A DNA stretch of 64,000 nucleotides, taken from the NCBI RefSeq assembly GCF_014651055.1, contig NZ_BMWD01000010.1, positions 130,994-194,993 of the forward strand. Direction: 5' to 3'. A program made the position numbers and the translations under genes. Below, one piece after another: positions 26,046-35,221 of the stretch; positions within the stretch are counted from its first letter, which is position 1; every line of letters starts with the position of its first letter. The notes beneath the pieces are model-generated. The model did no database searches, was not told the DNA's origin, and saw only the letters and a list, made by a program, of their open reading frames with translations. Source of the stretch: Streptomyces fructofermentans (lineage in GTDB: Bacteria > Actinomycetota > Actinomycetes > Streptomycetales > Streptomycetaceae).

Positions 26046-27245
26046 ATGACCGAGAACATCGATGTGGTCGTGATCGGCGGCGGCTATGCCGGCGTCATGG
26101 CGGCCAACCGCCTGATGCAGCGCGACGACGTGACGGTGACGCTGGTCAACCCGCGCCCGACCTTCGTCCACCGGATCCGCCTCCACCAGCTGGCGACCGG
26201 ATCCGACGGCGCGGTCGTCGCCTACGAGGACGTCCTTCACCAGGGCGTTCGCCTGGTGACCGACACCGTGACCCGGATCGACACGGCCGGACGCAGGACG
26301 ACCCTGGCTGGCGGCACGACGATCGGCTACGACTACCTGGTCTACGCGGTGGGCAGCGGCAGCGCCGACCCGCGCGTACCCGGCGCGGCCGAGTTCGCCC
26401 ACCCGATCGCCACCCTGGAGGAAGCGGAACGACTGCGGTCGGTCCTCGACGCGGAGCCCGGTGAGCCCGCGGTGACGGTGGTCGGAGGGGGCACGCTCGG
26501 CATCGAGGTCGCCGGGGAACTGGCGGAGGCCGGCCGCGCGGTGACGCTGGTCTGCGGCGAGGTACTCGGCCCGTACCTGCACCCGCGGGTCCGGCGCTCG
26601 GTCGCCAAGCGCCTGACCGGGCTCGGAGTGACCGTCCTCGAGGGCCCCGACACGAAGGTGACGGCGGTGACGCGCGATGCCGTCCGGCTCGGCGGCGGCC
26701 GCGAACTGCCGAGCCGGGTGACCGTGTGGACCACCGGATTCGGCGTGCCGGACCTGGCCGCGCGCAGCGGGCTGAGCACCGACGCGCTGGGTCGCCTCCT
26801 CACGGACGAGACGCTGACCAGCGTGGACGACGTGCGCATCGTTGCCGCCGGGGACTCCGCCGCCCCCTCGGACCTCCCGCTGCGGATGAGCTGCCAGTCC
26901 GCGGGTCCGCTGGGCGCGCATGCCGCCGACACGGTGCTGAACCGGATCGCGGGCCGACTGCCGGCGGACATCAGCGTCGGGTTCTTCGGCCTGTGCGTCA
27001 GCGTGGGGCGGCGCGCCGCGACCGTACAACTCGCGTCCAAGGACGACCACGCGAAGAGGTTCGCCATCGGCGGCCGGCTGGCGCTGAAGGTGAAGGAGAG
27101 CAGCTACGCGGGCCTGCTGAAGCACCTGTCGGACGAGGCGCGCAAGCCCGGTTCGCACACCTGGCCGTTCAAGGACGGCAAGCGCCGCCAACTGGTGGAG
27201 GCGAAGCGCGGCGAGGCCGCGGCGACCGCCGAACGGGCGGCGTAG
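26046..27245 (+). CDS. FAD/NAD(P)-dependent oxidoreductase (NDH-2-like)
   Basis: A 399-aa two-dinucleotide-binding-domain flavoprotein (Pyr_redox_2). FAD motif VVVIGGGYAGVMAANRL at residue 7, NAD(P) motif VTVVGGGTLGIEVAGELAEAGRAVTLV near residue 141, and a late VRIVAAGDSAAP FAD motif. It resembles type II NADH dehydrogenases but lacks an obvious C-terminal membrane anchor. GGAGGAG precedes ATG 26046. ECF41 sigma factors are typically linked to oxidoreductases and DoxX or CMD proteins, matching the promoter and the neighbours. Confidence 0.85.
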   Translation: MTENIDVVVIGGGYAGVMAANRLMQRDDVTVTLVNPRPTFVHRIRLHQLATGSDGAVVAYEDVLHQGVRLVTDTVTRIDTAGRRTTLAGGTTIGYDYLVYAVGSGSADPRVPGAAEFAHPIATLEEAERLRSVLDAEPGEPAVTVVGGGTLGIEVAGELAEAGRAVTLVCGEVLGPYLHPRVRRSVAKRLTGLGVTVLEGPDTKVTAVTRDAVRLGGGRELPSRVTVWTTGFGVPDLAARSGLSTDALGRLLTDETLTSVDDVRIVAAGDSAAPSDLPLRMSCQSAGPLGAHAADTVLNRIAGRLPADISVGFFGLCVSVGRRAATVQLASKDDHAKRFAIGGRLALKVKESSYAGLLKHLSDEARKPGSHTWPFKDGKRRQLVEAKRGEAAATAERAA

Positions 27246-27643
27246 GTCCGGTGCCGGCGGGCAGGTGCGGATGCCTGTCCGCCGTGTCCGCCGTGTCCGC
27301 CGTGTCCGTGTGGTGCCGGGTGCCGGTGACGGCGGGCCCCGGCGCGCGGTGCGGTGCTGGAAGCGGGCGACGGCGGCCCGTCGCGCCGAGAGTGGCGGCG
27401 TACGGCCCGCGCCGGGCGCCACCGGCTCCCGTGGCTCGCTGTCACCGATGTGACTGTCGGTCCGGTTGTTCGTTGGTTGTCTCGTGTGCGGCTGTCGTCG
27501 CGAACGTTGGCGCCGCCGCCGTCGCGGCACCGCGGCCGGACCGTGCCGCCGCAGGGGCCGTACGCCGTCGCCTCGTAGAACTGATCGGGCCGCCAGGCCC
27601 CGGGCGGCCCACGCGGGCCCTCCCACCTCGTAAGGAGCCCTCG
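27246..27643. other. intergenic region with a 9-bp tandem repeat
   Basis: A 400-bp gap without a supported gene. It holds TGTCCGCCG repeated three times at 27276-27302 and a small inverted repeat GTCAC/GTGAC at 27441-27454, possibly a control site for the DoxX gene. Confidence 0.45.
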
Positions 27644-28027
27644 ATGAACACCACTCTGTGGATCGCCACCGGTCTGCTGGCCGCCGTCGCGCTGGCGGGC
27701 GGCGTCAGCAAGGCGTTCGTGCCCCGGGAGACCCTGGCGGCGCACCACGGCGGCGAATGGACCGGACGCGTCGGCGCCGGATTCGTCAAGTCCCTCGGGG
27801 TCCTGGAGCTGCTGGCCGCCGTGGGCCTGATCCTGCCTGCCGTCCTGGGCATCGCACCGATCATGGTGCCGGTGACCGCCGCGTGTTGGGTCGTGCTGAT
27901 GGTCGGTGCGATGATCACCCATGGCCGCCTGGGGCAGTTCGCGTTCGTCGCGCTCAACCTGGCGTACCTGGCGCTCGCGGCCTTCGTCGTGTGGGGCCGC
28001 CTGGGAGTCGAGCCGTTCACCGGATGA
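27644..28027 (+). CDS. DoxX family membrane protein
   Basis: A 127-aa membrane protein with four predicted helices (about residues 3-22, 46-70, 72-92, 97-120). Sequences such as VLELLAAVGLILPAVLGIAPIMVP match DoxX/DUF4267-like proteins. DoxX proteins are linked to thiol and oxidative stress functions. AAGGAG precedes ATG 27644. It lies between the flavoprotein and the ECF41 gene, the usual ECF41 neighbourhood. Confidence 0.85.
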   Translation: MNTTLWIATGLLAAVALAGGVSKAFVPRETLAAHHGGEWTGRVGAGFVKSLGVLELLAAVGLILPAVLGIAPIMVPVTAACWVVLMVGAMITHGRLGQFAFVALNLAYLALAAFVVWGRLGVEPFTG

Positions 28028-28185
28028 CGACGAGTCACCTCCAGGGCACGGCGGTGGCGTCCGGTGGCGACGGCACCGGACAGGTGGTCGGATCGAAGGG
28101 CCGCCAATGAAATGGACCATGCAGTGAACGTACGTTTGAAGGTCTTCGGCAACCGGGGCCGGCTGCGAGACCTGGAGGCCGGGCC

Positions 28186-29082
28186 ATGAGCCAGGACAGC
28201 ACCGACGCGGCGACCGACACGTTCGTCGCCTACCGGAACCTGCTCTTCACGGTCGCCTACGAGATGCTCGGATCTGCGGCCGACGCCGAGGACGTGCTGC
28301 AGGAGACCTGGTTGAGGTGGGCGGACGTCGACCTGGACCAGGTCCGCGACCAACGCGCCTATCTGGTGCGCATCACGACCCGGCAGGCCCTCAACCGGCT
28401 GCGTACCCTCAAACGCCGCAAGGAGGCCTACGTCGGCCCCTGGCTCCCCGAGCCGCTGCTGACCGCGCCGGACGTCGCCGACGACGTCGAACTCGCCGAG
28501 AGCGTGTCGATGGCGCTCATGCTCGTGCTGGAGACGCTGTCGCCGACCGAGCGCGCGGTCTTCGTGCTGCGCGAGGCCTTCGACGTCGGGTACGACGAGA
28601 TCGCGGCCGCCGTCGACAAGAGCCCCGACGCCGTACGCCAGATCGCGCACCGCGCCCGCCGGCACGTCGATGCCCGCCGCCCCCGCGAGGTCGTCTCCCC
28701 GAGCGAGACACGGGCGGCCCTGGAGTCGTTCCAGCACGCGCTGGAGAGCGGGGACCTGCAGGGTCTTCTCGACGTACTCGCCCCCGAGGTCGTCATGGTG
28801 AACGACGGCGGCGGAGTCAAGCAGGCGGCGCTGCGGCCGATCAGCGGCGCGGGCAAGGTGGGCCCGTTCCTCATCGGCGGCACCGGCAAGGCCGACGGCG
28901 GCCTCACCGGTCATCCCACGGTGATCAACGGCAGCCCGGCGCTGCTCGTACGGCTGCACGGCGGGCTCGACGGCATCATGGCGGTCCGCGTCGAGAACGC
29001 CCGGATCACCGGCCTCTACTACGTCCGCAACCCGGACAAGCTCACGCGGGTGGACTCGGAGACGCGGCTGACGCTGCGCTGA
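28186..29082 (+). CDS. ECF41-family RNA polymerase sigma factor (SigJ-like)
   Basis: A 298-aa ECF sigma factor with sigma2 (about residues 12-78), sigma4 (about 107-160) and a C-terminal SnoaL-like domain (about 172-298) that replaces an anti-sigma factor. The ECF41 signatures are visible: WLPEPLL in the linker, a DGGG motif (NDGGGVK, residue 207) and NPDKL (residue 282). The C-terminal domain both activates and inhibits in characterised members. A matching promoter precedes the oxidoreductase gene upstream. ATG 28186 follows CTGGAGG. Confidence 0.92.
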   Translation: MSQDSTDAATDTFVAYRNLLFTVAYEMLGSAADAEDVLQETWLRWADVDLDQVRDQRAYLVRITTRQALNRLRTLKRRKEAYVGPWLPEPLLTAPDVADDVELAESVSMALMLVLETLSPTERAVFVLREAFDVGYDEIAAAVDKSPDAVRQIAHRARRHVDARRPREVVSPSETRAALESFQHALESGDLQGLLDVLAPEVVMVNDGGGVKQAALRPISGAGKVGPFLIGGTGKADGGLTGHPTVINGSPALLVRLHGGLDGIMAVRVENARITGLYYVRNPDKLTRVDSETRLTLR

Positions 29083-29153
29083 GCGGTCGCGGCCGGAGGC
29101 TGCCCGGCTCGTGCACGGGCGCTGTCAGTGGTGCCGTCTACGCTGAACGGACA

Positions 29154-29218
29154 AGCATCCACACCGACCAAGTCGGGGATGCTGCTGAGGCCCCGCCGGA
29201 GTGATGCCCGGCGGGGCC
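29154..29218. terminator. tandem hairpins, bidirectional terminator
   Basis: Two consecutive hairpins lie between convergent genes. The first (29154-29183) pairs AGCATCC with GGATGCT and encloses CCGAC-CAA-GTCGG. The second (29189-29218) is a perfect 11-bp stem, GGCCCCGCCGG with CCGGCGGGGCC. The second alone would make a strong terminator. Confidence 0.7.
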
Positions 29219-29226
29219 CGCTGCTG

Positions 29227-29544
29227 TCAGGCGCCGGTGGGCTTCTCGCTGCGGGGCTCCGAGAAGCCGTGTGCCGCGATGTGCGCCAGCGAGTCCGGAT
29301 GACCCGTCAGCCACTCGGCGCAGACCAGCCACCGATGAACGATGCCGTCGGCGAACCGTACGTAGACCTCGGCGACCAGCAGGCCTTCGCACTCTCCCGC
29401 CGTGGCCAGGGAGCAGATCCGCCGCTCCGACAGCGTGGCCTCGGCCCCCGCGGCCGATGTCCCCGACACCACGGTCTGCGCAACTGCGGGCAGCAGCGGG
29501 CGGATCTCCAGAATCGGAGACTTCATCGTCTTCATCACGTGCAT
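29227..29544 (-). CDS. small conserved protein of unknown function
   Basis: A 105-aa soluble protein that I do not recognise. Visible sequence includes MKTMKSPILEIRPLLPAVAQ, CEGLLVAEVYVRFADGIVHRWLVCAEWL and a C-terminal AAHGFSEPRSEK. The paired Cys and the YVRFADG strand suggest a small alpha/beta fold. No strong Shine-Dalgarno is present; ATG codons at 29544, 29535 and 29526 are all possible starts. Confidence 0.55.
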   Translation of the reverse strand: MHVMKTMKSPILEIRPLLPAVAQTVVSGTSAAGAEATLSERRICSLATAGECEGLLVAEVYVRFADGIVHRWLVCAEWLTGHPDSLAHIAAHGFSEPRSEKPTGA

Positions 29545-29758
29545 GGCTGAGGGTATGTCCGGAGACGCACGGCACGGGCACGGTTCCGGCAGGGCAGCCG
29601 GGTGCGGGGTCGGCCCGGGAGGGGGTGGGCGCCGGTCTCCTTGAGCGGGGGGCATGACCTGAGTGCCAGCAGGCGGCGCCCGTGATGAGCACGGCGGCAT
29701 CACCGGCCGCGGGTGCCGTCGGTGATGCCGCCGTGTTCCGGGTGCTTCCGCCGCCCCG

Positions 29759-32560
29759 TCACGCGCTCGTCAGCAGCGCCCCCAGGGCCGTCGCCGTGTC
29801 CGGGTGGCGGGCGACCAGGGCCGCGCCCCGCGGGCCGGGTTCCGTCACCTGCCACGGTTCGTCGCAGCCCAGCAGGCCCGCCACCGCGTCGCACGTCCCC
29901 GGGTGGGCGGCGAGCAGCGCCACGCCCGCGCTGCCCTCGGCCTGCCGCGAGGCATCCGTCGTCTGCGGGATGGGCTGCGCCAGCCACGGCGGCACCCAGG
30001 CGTCCAGCTCGGCGAGCCTGCCCGGGAAGATCCGTCCTGCCTCACGGATCAGGAGCGGGGCCAGCTCCGCGCCCTCGGCACGCAGACTGGTGATCAGACT
30101 GGGCAGCCACGGCAGGAGCACCGGGTCCGGCAGTCGGCCGAAGGCGTTGGACACCGCCTCCACGACGAAGTCGCTGAGACCCGGGACGGGCTCCAGGGCA
30201 TGGAGGAAGCCGCTCAGATAGCGGGGGTAGGCGGGCACGACCAAGGGGTTGCCGAGCAACTCGTCGCACCTGGAACGGAGTTCCGTCCGGGAGAGGCGAC
30301 CGAGGTGCACCTGGGCGGCCCACAGCAGCGCGGTCCTGGCGGGGTCCTGCGGGTGCGACTGGGCCACGGCCAGCTCCAGTTGGGTCCGGTCGCAGCCGAG
30401 CGAAAGGGCCAGGCCCTCCATGCTGAACAGGAAGCCCAGCATCGCCGCCACCTGCCGGACCGTGGCGTCCTCGTCGCTGAACGCCGTCGGCAGCAGCGTG
30501 CAGTAGTGCGCGTAACCGGCCTTGACGAAGGACTCGATCCACGGGGGGAGCACCGGCTCACTGGTGCGGTAGTGGCCCAGCAGCCGCCGCGCCCGGCGCA
30601 GTACCTCCGGCGCGCCGTCGACGCTCCGTTCGCCCGCCAGCACCTCCAGGGCCCGGGTGCCCAGCTCGTCGGCGAGGCGGCGGCCGCCCAGGTGGAGCGT
30701 CGCGTCCTCGACGGCCTCCAGGACGGTCGCGGCGGTGGCCCGGGGAGCGTACGCCTTGCGGCGCAGACGCTGTTCCAGGACCTGCTCGATGCTGACGCCT
30801 TCGTAGCCGAGCTCGATGAGCGCGCGCTGGTGGGTGCCGAGCGCGAGGTCCCACGACTCCTGGATCGGCCGCTCGCCGAGTTTCCGCTCACCCATGATCG
30901 GCCGTGCGGTGCCCTGAGGCATCAGGTAGCGCAGCATCCACAGCACGTCGGAGCACTGCTCGAGTTCGGGCCGACCGGATATGTCGAGCAGCGCCCGCTG
31001 CACTCCGCGCTGCTGGAGCCTGAGGTTCAGCGGCGCGAGCCGGTCGTGCACATCGCGGGCCAGTGGCGGCAGGGCGTCGTAGCCGACCTGGCCGATCCGG
31101 TCGCCGCCGAGCATGATCTCCACGAGGCGGCGGACGTCCCGGCGGCCCGGCACGCTGTCCTTCTCGATGCAGGTGACGGCCGCGTCCTGGAAGTCGTACG
31201 GCGTCGGCTTGGCCCGGTCCCGCATCCCGGCGAGCAGGATCGACGTCTCGAAGACGGCGATGGCGTCGGCGGTGGACGCGAGATAGCCGTTGCGGCGTGC
31301 CGCCTGCACGATCTCCACGGACCAGCCGAGCAGTTCCGCCTCGTCGAGCCGGTCCAGGACGGGCGGCTTCCGGAGGAAGCCCGTGAGCCTGTCCGCGGGC
31401 GGCAGGGCCGGTACGGGAGCCGCCGGCGGCACGGCCTTCCGGGCTCCGGACTTCTTGGCCCCCGTCTGCCCCGCGAGGCGGTAGGGCTTCACGCGTGTGC
31501 GGCGGATGTTCTTCGCCCAGAGCGTCGCGGCGATCGACACCGAGCCGGCGGCGAGGCCGAACTGCGCCTCGATCGCCGAGTGGCTCGACGGGATCAGACC
31601 GTGCTGCCACTTGGTGGCGGTACGCGGGCCGATCTCGAAGGAGTCGGTGCCGTGGACGCCGAACTCCGCGACACGGCTCGACGCGTGGAAGGCGCCGCAG
31701 ACGTACAGGCAGTCCGCGGGATCGGTGCCGGTCGCGGCCAGGTGCTCACGCATCCTGGTCCACATGTAGCGCTCGCGGTCCTCGTCGACTTGTACCCGGT
31801 GGGGTTCGCCGGGCGCCAGACGCCGGAAGAGGCTGCCGATCAGCAGCATGACCTGTCGGTAGGTGTCGTGGTCACCGTCGCCGAGCGGAAGTTCGACGTA
31901 CTGGTGCCACCACTCCGACCAGTGCCGCACCTTCCCGTGGCGCAGCAGGTGCTCCTCCAGTTCGGCGAAGCGCGGACGGAGGTCGCCGATCTCCACACCG
32001 ACCGCGTCACCGTGCAGCGCCGCCTCCTGCTCGGCGGGCGGCGCGTCCGGGTCGGCCGGCTCGGTGGGCACCTCGGCGCGGGCGTCCCACTGGAAGACGT
32101 GGTCGGACGAACGGTCGACGAGGACGAGTTCGACGTCCGGTGTGTCGAGGGCGTAGGCGATCGCCTGGTACTCGGCCGAGGCCTCCGTGATCGGCGCGAC
32201 CACCGACAGCGGGGCCCAGTCGGCGGGGAACCCGTCGGTCTCCGACGCGAAGGCCTGCACCGCCACCGGGAGCCTGCAGTTGCGCAGCTCGGTGAGCAGC
32301 GGCGCCATGTCCTCGCACAGCTCCAGGTACACGACCTTCGGCTGCTTCTCGCGCAGCCGGCGTGCCATGGCGATCGCCGAGGCGGGGGAGTGGTGGCAGA
32401 CGGGGAAGATCTCCAGCGGTTCCCTCACCGCGCGGTCGACGTCCTCGACGAGGCCGAGCAGGATGCTCTCGAGGGCGTCGGGACCGTCGGCGAAGGTCGC
32501 GGCGGCCTCCTGCAGTTGGGAGCGCAGCGCGTCGAAGGTCCCTTCGTGGGCGCCGCTCAT
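29759..32560 (-). CDS. DUF5682 protein of the MoxR-vWA cluster (YehM-like)
   Basis: A 933-aa soluble protein, last gene of the five-gene cluster. The N-terminal half has FPVCHHSPASA near residue 52, YLELCEDM near 79, and LYVCGAFHASSRVAEFG, as in DUF5682/YehM proteins. A long alpha-helical repeat-like C-terminal half follows, rich in Leu/Ala/Glu. Its ATG overlaps the MoxR stop (ATGA), so production is coupled. The molecular role is unknown; the family always travels with a MoxR AAA+ ATPase and a vWA protein. A hairpin-free 3' end lies 214 bp from the neighbouring small gene. Confidence 0.8.
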   Translation of the reverse strand: MSGAHEGTFDALRSQLQEAAATFADGPDALESILLGLVEDVDRAVREPLEIFPVCHHSPASAIAMARRLREKQPKVVYLELCEDMAPLLTELRNCRLPVAVQAFASETDGFPADWAPLSVVAPITEASAEYQAIAYALDTPDVELVLVDRSSDHVFQWDARAEVPTEPADPDAPPAEQEAALHGDAVGVEIGDLRPRFAELEEHLLRHGKVRHWSEWWHQYVELPLGDGDHDTYRQVMLLIGSLFRRLAPGEPHRVQVDEDRERYMWTRMREHLAATGTDPADCLYVCGAFHASSRVAEFGVHGTDSFEIGPRTATKWQHGLIPSSHSAIEAQFGLAAGSVSIAATLWAKNIRRTRVKPYRLAGQTGAKKSGARKAVPPAAPVPALPPADRLTGFLRKPPVLDRLDEAELLGWSVEIVQAARRNGYLASTADAIAVFETSILLAGMRDRAKPTPYDFQDAAVTCIEKDSVPGRRDVRRLVEIMLGGDRIGQVGYDALPPLARDVHDRLAPLNLRLQQRGVQRALLDISGRPELEQCSDVLWMLRYLMPQGTARPIMGERKLGERPIQESWDLALGTHQRALIELGYEGVSIEQVLEQRLRRKAYAPRATAATVLEAVEDATLHLGGRRLADELGTRALEVLAGERSVDGAPEVLRRARRLLGHYRTSEPVLPPWIESFVKAGYAHYCTLLPTAFSDEDATVRQVAAMLGFLFSMEGLALSLGCDRTQLELAVAQSHPQDPARTALLWAAQVHLGRLSRTELRSRCDELLGNPLVVPAYPRYLSGFLHALEPVPGLSDFVVEAVSNAFGRLPDPVLLPWLPSLITSLRAEGAELAPLLIREAGRIFPGRLAELDAWVPPWLAQPIPQTTDASRQAEGSAGVALLAAHPGTCDAVAGLLGCDEPWQVTEPGPRGAALVARHPDTATALGALLTSA

Positions 32561-33669
32561 GACAGGGTGGCGATCGCGTCGCGGCCGCCCTCCAGGAACT
32601 CCGGCCAGGAGCCGCCGTCCTTCTTGCTGCGCGGCTCGACGACTCCGTGCAGGTACTTGTTGAGGATGGCCAGGTCCTCGGGTTCGCGCCGGGCCAGCGA
32701 GCCGACGAGCGAGGAGGCGAGCGTGTGGGCGGACAGGGCGCGTTCGCCGAAGAAGTTGCTGTGCAGGATCGCGTCCTCCAGTACGCCGATCTGTTCGGCC
32801 GTGGACAGCGCGGACTCCAGCTTCTCGTCGTCGCTGCCGGCCGCGGCCGCCGAGGCGCGCAGGTCCGCGAAGCTCTGGAGGAGTACGTCGAGCAGCGTCG
32901 GCGGCACCTCCAGTTCGAGCTGGTGGCGGCGCAGCAGCTCCTCGGTGCGGAAGCGGACGATCTCGGCCTCGCTCTTCTTGTTCGTCACCACCGGGATGCG
33001 GACGAAGTTGAAGCGGCGCTTGAGCGCCGAGGAGAGGTCGTTGACACCCCGGTCGCGGCTGTTGGCGGTCGCGATGATGGAGAAGCCGGGCTTGGCGAAG
33101 ACGATGCCGTCGCTGTCCAGTTCGGGCACGGAGATGTACTTCTCCGACAGGATCGAGATCAGCGCGTCCTGAACGTCGCTGGTGGAGCGGGTGAGTTCCT
33201 CGAAACGGCCGATCGAGCCGGTCTCCATCGCGTTCATGATCGGCGAGGGGATCATCGACTCCCGGGACTGGCCCTTGGCGATGACCATCGACACGTTCCA
33301 GGAGTACTTGATGTGGTCCTCGGTCGTGCCGGCCGTGCCCTGGACGACCAGTGTCGAGTTGCGGGAGATCGCGGCGGACAGCAGCTCGGCGAGCCAGCTC
33401 TTCCCGGTGCCCGGGTCGCCGATCAGCAGCAGGCCGCGGTCCGAGGCCAGCGTGACGATGGAACGCTCGACGAAACTGCGGTCGCCGAACCACTTCTGGG
33501 AGATCTCCCGGTCCAGGCCGTCGGAGCGCTCGGAGCCCAGGACGAACAGGCGGACCATCTTCGGGGACAGACGCCAGGAGAACGGCTTCGGGCCGTCGTC
33601 GACGGACTCCAGCCAGTCCAGCTCCTCGGCGTACTTGATCTCGGCGGGGGCGCGCAGCAGTTCGGACAT
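32557..33669 (-). CDS. MoxR-family AAA+ ATPase (YehL-like)
   Basis: A 370-aa cytosolic AAA+ ATPase. Walker A is GDPGTGKSW (residues 84-92), a Walker B-like GRFEELTRS (154-162) keeps acidic residues, and sensor 1 is IIATANSRDRGVN; an Arg finger region LSSALKRRFNF follows. MoxR ATPases act as chaperones that remodel or load partners, often with a vWA protein. AAAGG precedes ATG 33669. The vWA gene lies 103 bp upstream and DUF5682 overlaps downstream. Confidence 0.88.
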   Translation of the reverse strand: MSELLRAPAEIKYAEELDWLESVDDGPKPFSWRLSPKMVRLFVLGSERSDGLDREISQKWFGDRSFVERSIVTLASDRGLLLIGDPGTGKSWLAELLSAAISRNSTLVVQGTAGTTEDHIKYSWNVSMVIAKGQSRESMIPSPIMNAMETGSIGRFEELTRSTSDVQDALISILSEKYISVPELDSDGIVFAKPGFSIIATANSRDRGVNDLSSALKRRFNFVRIPVVTNKKSEAEIVRFRTEELLRRHQLELEVPPTLLDVLLQSFADLRASAAAAGSDDEKLESALSTAEQIGVLEDAILHSNFFGERALSAHTLASSLVGSLARREPEDLAILNKYLHGVVEPRSKKDGGSWPEFLEGGRDAIATLS

Positions 33670-33772
33670 GTCAGGGCCTTTCAAGCGTGAACAGATGAGG
33701 ACGGGTGACGACAGACGAAGAGGTGAGGAAGGGAGGAGAGCGGAGCGGCAAGGGGCACCGGGCGGGCGACGC

Positions 33773-35221
33773 TCAGGTGAGGAACGTCTTGAGCTCATGG
33801 ACGAGCTTGCGGACGTGGCCGGACAGCACCGGAGTGCCGAGGTCCTTGAACCGCTCGCGGAACCACGGGTTGACGCTCCCGCGGCCGGAGCTGGTCACCG
33901 AGCCGACCGGAATGAACTTCGCTCCCGAGCGGTGAATGGCGGCCATGCTCTCGAAGAGCGGCTCGGTCTGCCATTCGTAGAAGTCGGAGATCCACACCAC
34001 CACGGTGTTGCGGGGCTCCGCGATCTTCGGCTGGGCCAGCGCCATGGCGACCGTGCCGTCGGTGCCGCCACCGAGGTTCGTGCGCAGCAGGGTCTCGAAG
34101 GGGTCGTGCACCCACGGGGTCAGGTCCAGTGCCTGCGTGTCGTACGCGATCAGATGGACGTCGACCTTCGGCAGCCCGGCGAAGATCGACGCCAGGATGG
34201 TGCAGTTCACCATCGAGTCGACCATCGAGCCCGACTGGTCCACGACGACGATCAGCCGCTGGGGTGTCGTCTTGCGGGCGGTGTGCCGGTAGTAGAGGCG
34301 GTCGACGTACAGCCGCTCCTCCTCCGGGCTCCAGTTCGTGAGGTTCTTCCAGATCGTGCGGTCCAGGTCGAGGTTGCGGAAGACCCGCTTGGGCGGGACG
34401 GAGCGGTCCAGAGCGCCCACGCTCGCCTTCTCCACCTGCGTGCGCAGCACCTCCGCGACCTCGTCGACGAACCGGCGAATCAACGACTTGGCGTTGGCCA
34501 GGGCGACGCCCGACAGATTGCCCTTGTCCCGGAGCAACTGCTCGATCAGTGACATGCTCGGCGTCAGCTGCGCGGCCAGCCGGGGATCGGCCAGCACCTC
34601 GCGCAGACGCATCCGCCTCACGAGGTCGGCCTCGATGGCGCCCAGCTCCGGGCCGATCTCCGGGAACAGCCGGCTGAGATCGGGGCTCGTACGGCGCCCG
34701 CCGGTGCCGACAGGACTCGTACCCCCTCCCGCGCCGCTCGCTCCCGCCCCCGGGCGGCCGCCGCGCAACCCGCCGGGCTCGCAACCCAGTGCGCGTTCGA
34801 GCCAGCCGGCGTCCGACTGCCAGCGCGCCAGTTCTCCGGCGCTGACCGCTCCTGAGCCGGTGGCGAAGACGCCGAGCAGCACCTTGGACACCAGTGCCGC
34901 GCGCCGCACTTCGGCGGCTCGACCGGAGGTGGCGTCCTCGTCGGGTGCCGGCACCATCAGGGAGTCGAACTCGGCGGCCAGCTCCGGGTGGCGCTGCACG
35001 ATCGAGTCGACCGAGGCCTGCGGATCCAGCAGCGCGGAGGGCAGGCCCATGTCCTCGACGACGGCGAGGCTCGCCGACTCCAGGCCGGCCTGCTCCTCCG
35101 GGTCGAAGAGGCGGGCCAGCAGCCGCCAGTACAGGACCTGCCTGCGGTTCTCGTGAGGGTCGGCCGAGTGGCCCTCTCGCTGCGCGTCGTCCACCGGTCG
35201 CCCGGTCGTGTGCTCCGTCAT
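33773..35221 (-). CDS. vWA domain protein (YehP-like), MoxR partner
   Basis: A 482-aa protein with an alpha-helical N-terminal region (about 25-145), a Gly-rich linker (about 148-180), a helical middle and a C-terminal vWA domain (about 320-482). The MIDAS residues are visible: VVDQSGSM (328-333), the Thr in LGGGTDG and Asp in WISDFYEW. This is the architecture of VMA/YehP-like proteins that act with MoxR ATPases. Its ATG overlaps the stop of the 463-aa gene (ATGA). No signal peptide or membrane segment is seen. Confidence 0.85.
   Translation of the reverse strand: MTEHTTGRPVDDAQREGHSADPHENRRQVLYWRLLARLFDPEEQAGLESASLAVVEDMGLPSALLDPQASVDSIVQRHPELAAEFDSLMVPAPDEDATSGRAAEVRRAALVSKVLLGVFATGSGAVSAGELARWQSDAGWLERALGCEPGGLRGGRPGAGASGAGGGTSPVGTGGRRTSPDLSRLFPEIGPELGAIEADLVRRMRLREVLADPRLAAQLTPSMSLIEQLLRDKGNLSGVALANAKSLIRRFVDEVAEVLRTQVEKASVGALDRSVPPKRVFRNLDLDRTIWKNLTNWSPEEERLYVDRLYYRHTARKTTPQRLIVVVDQSGSMVDSMVNCTILASIFAGLPKVDVHLIAYDTQALDLTPWVHDPFETLLRTNLGGGTDGTVAMALAQPKIAEPRNTVVVWISDFYEWQTEPLFESMAAIHRSGAKFIPVGSVTSSGRGSVNPWFRERFKDLGTPVLSGHVRKLVHELKTFLT

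Noticed and set aside
29804..33172. 1122-aa open frame on the plus strand, antisense to the DUF5682 and MoxR genes
   Set aside because: It is a GC-rich shadow frame: no recognisable protein, no start signal, and the minus-strand genes have clear motifs and coupled starts.
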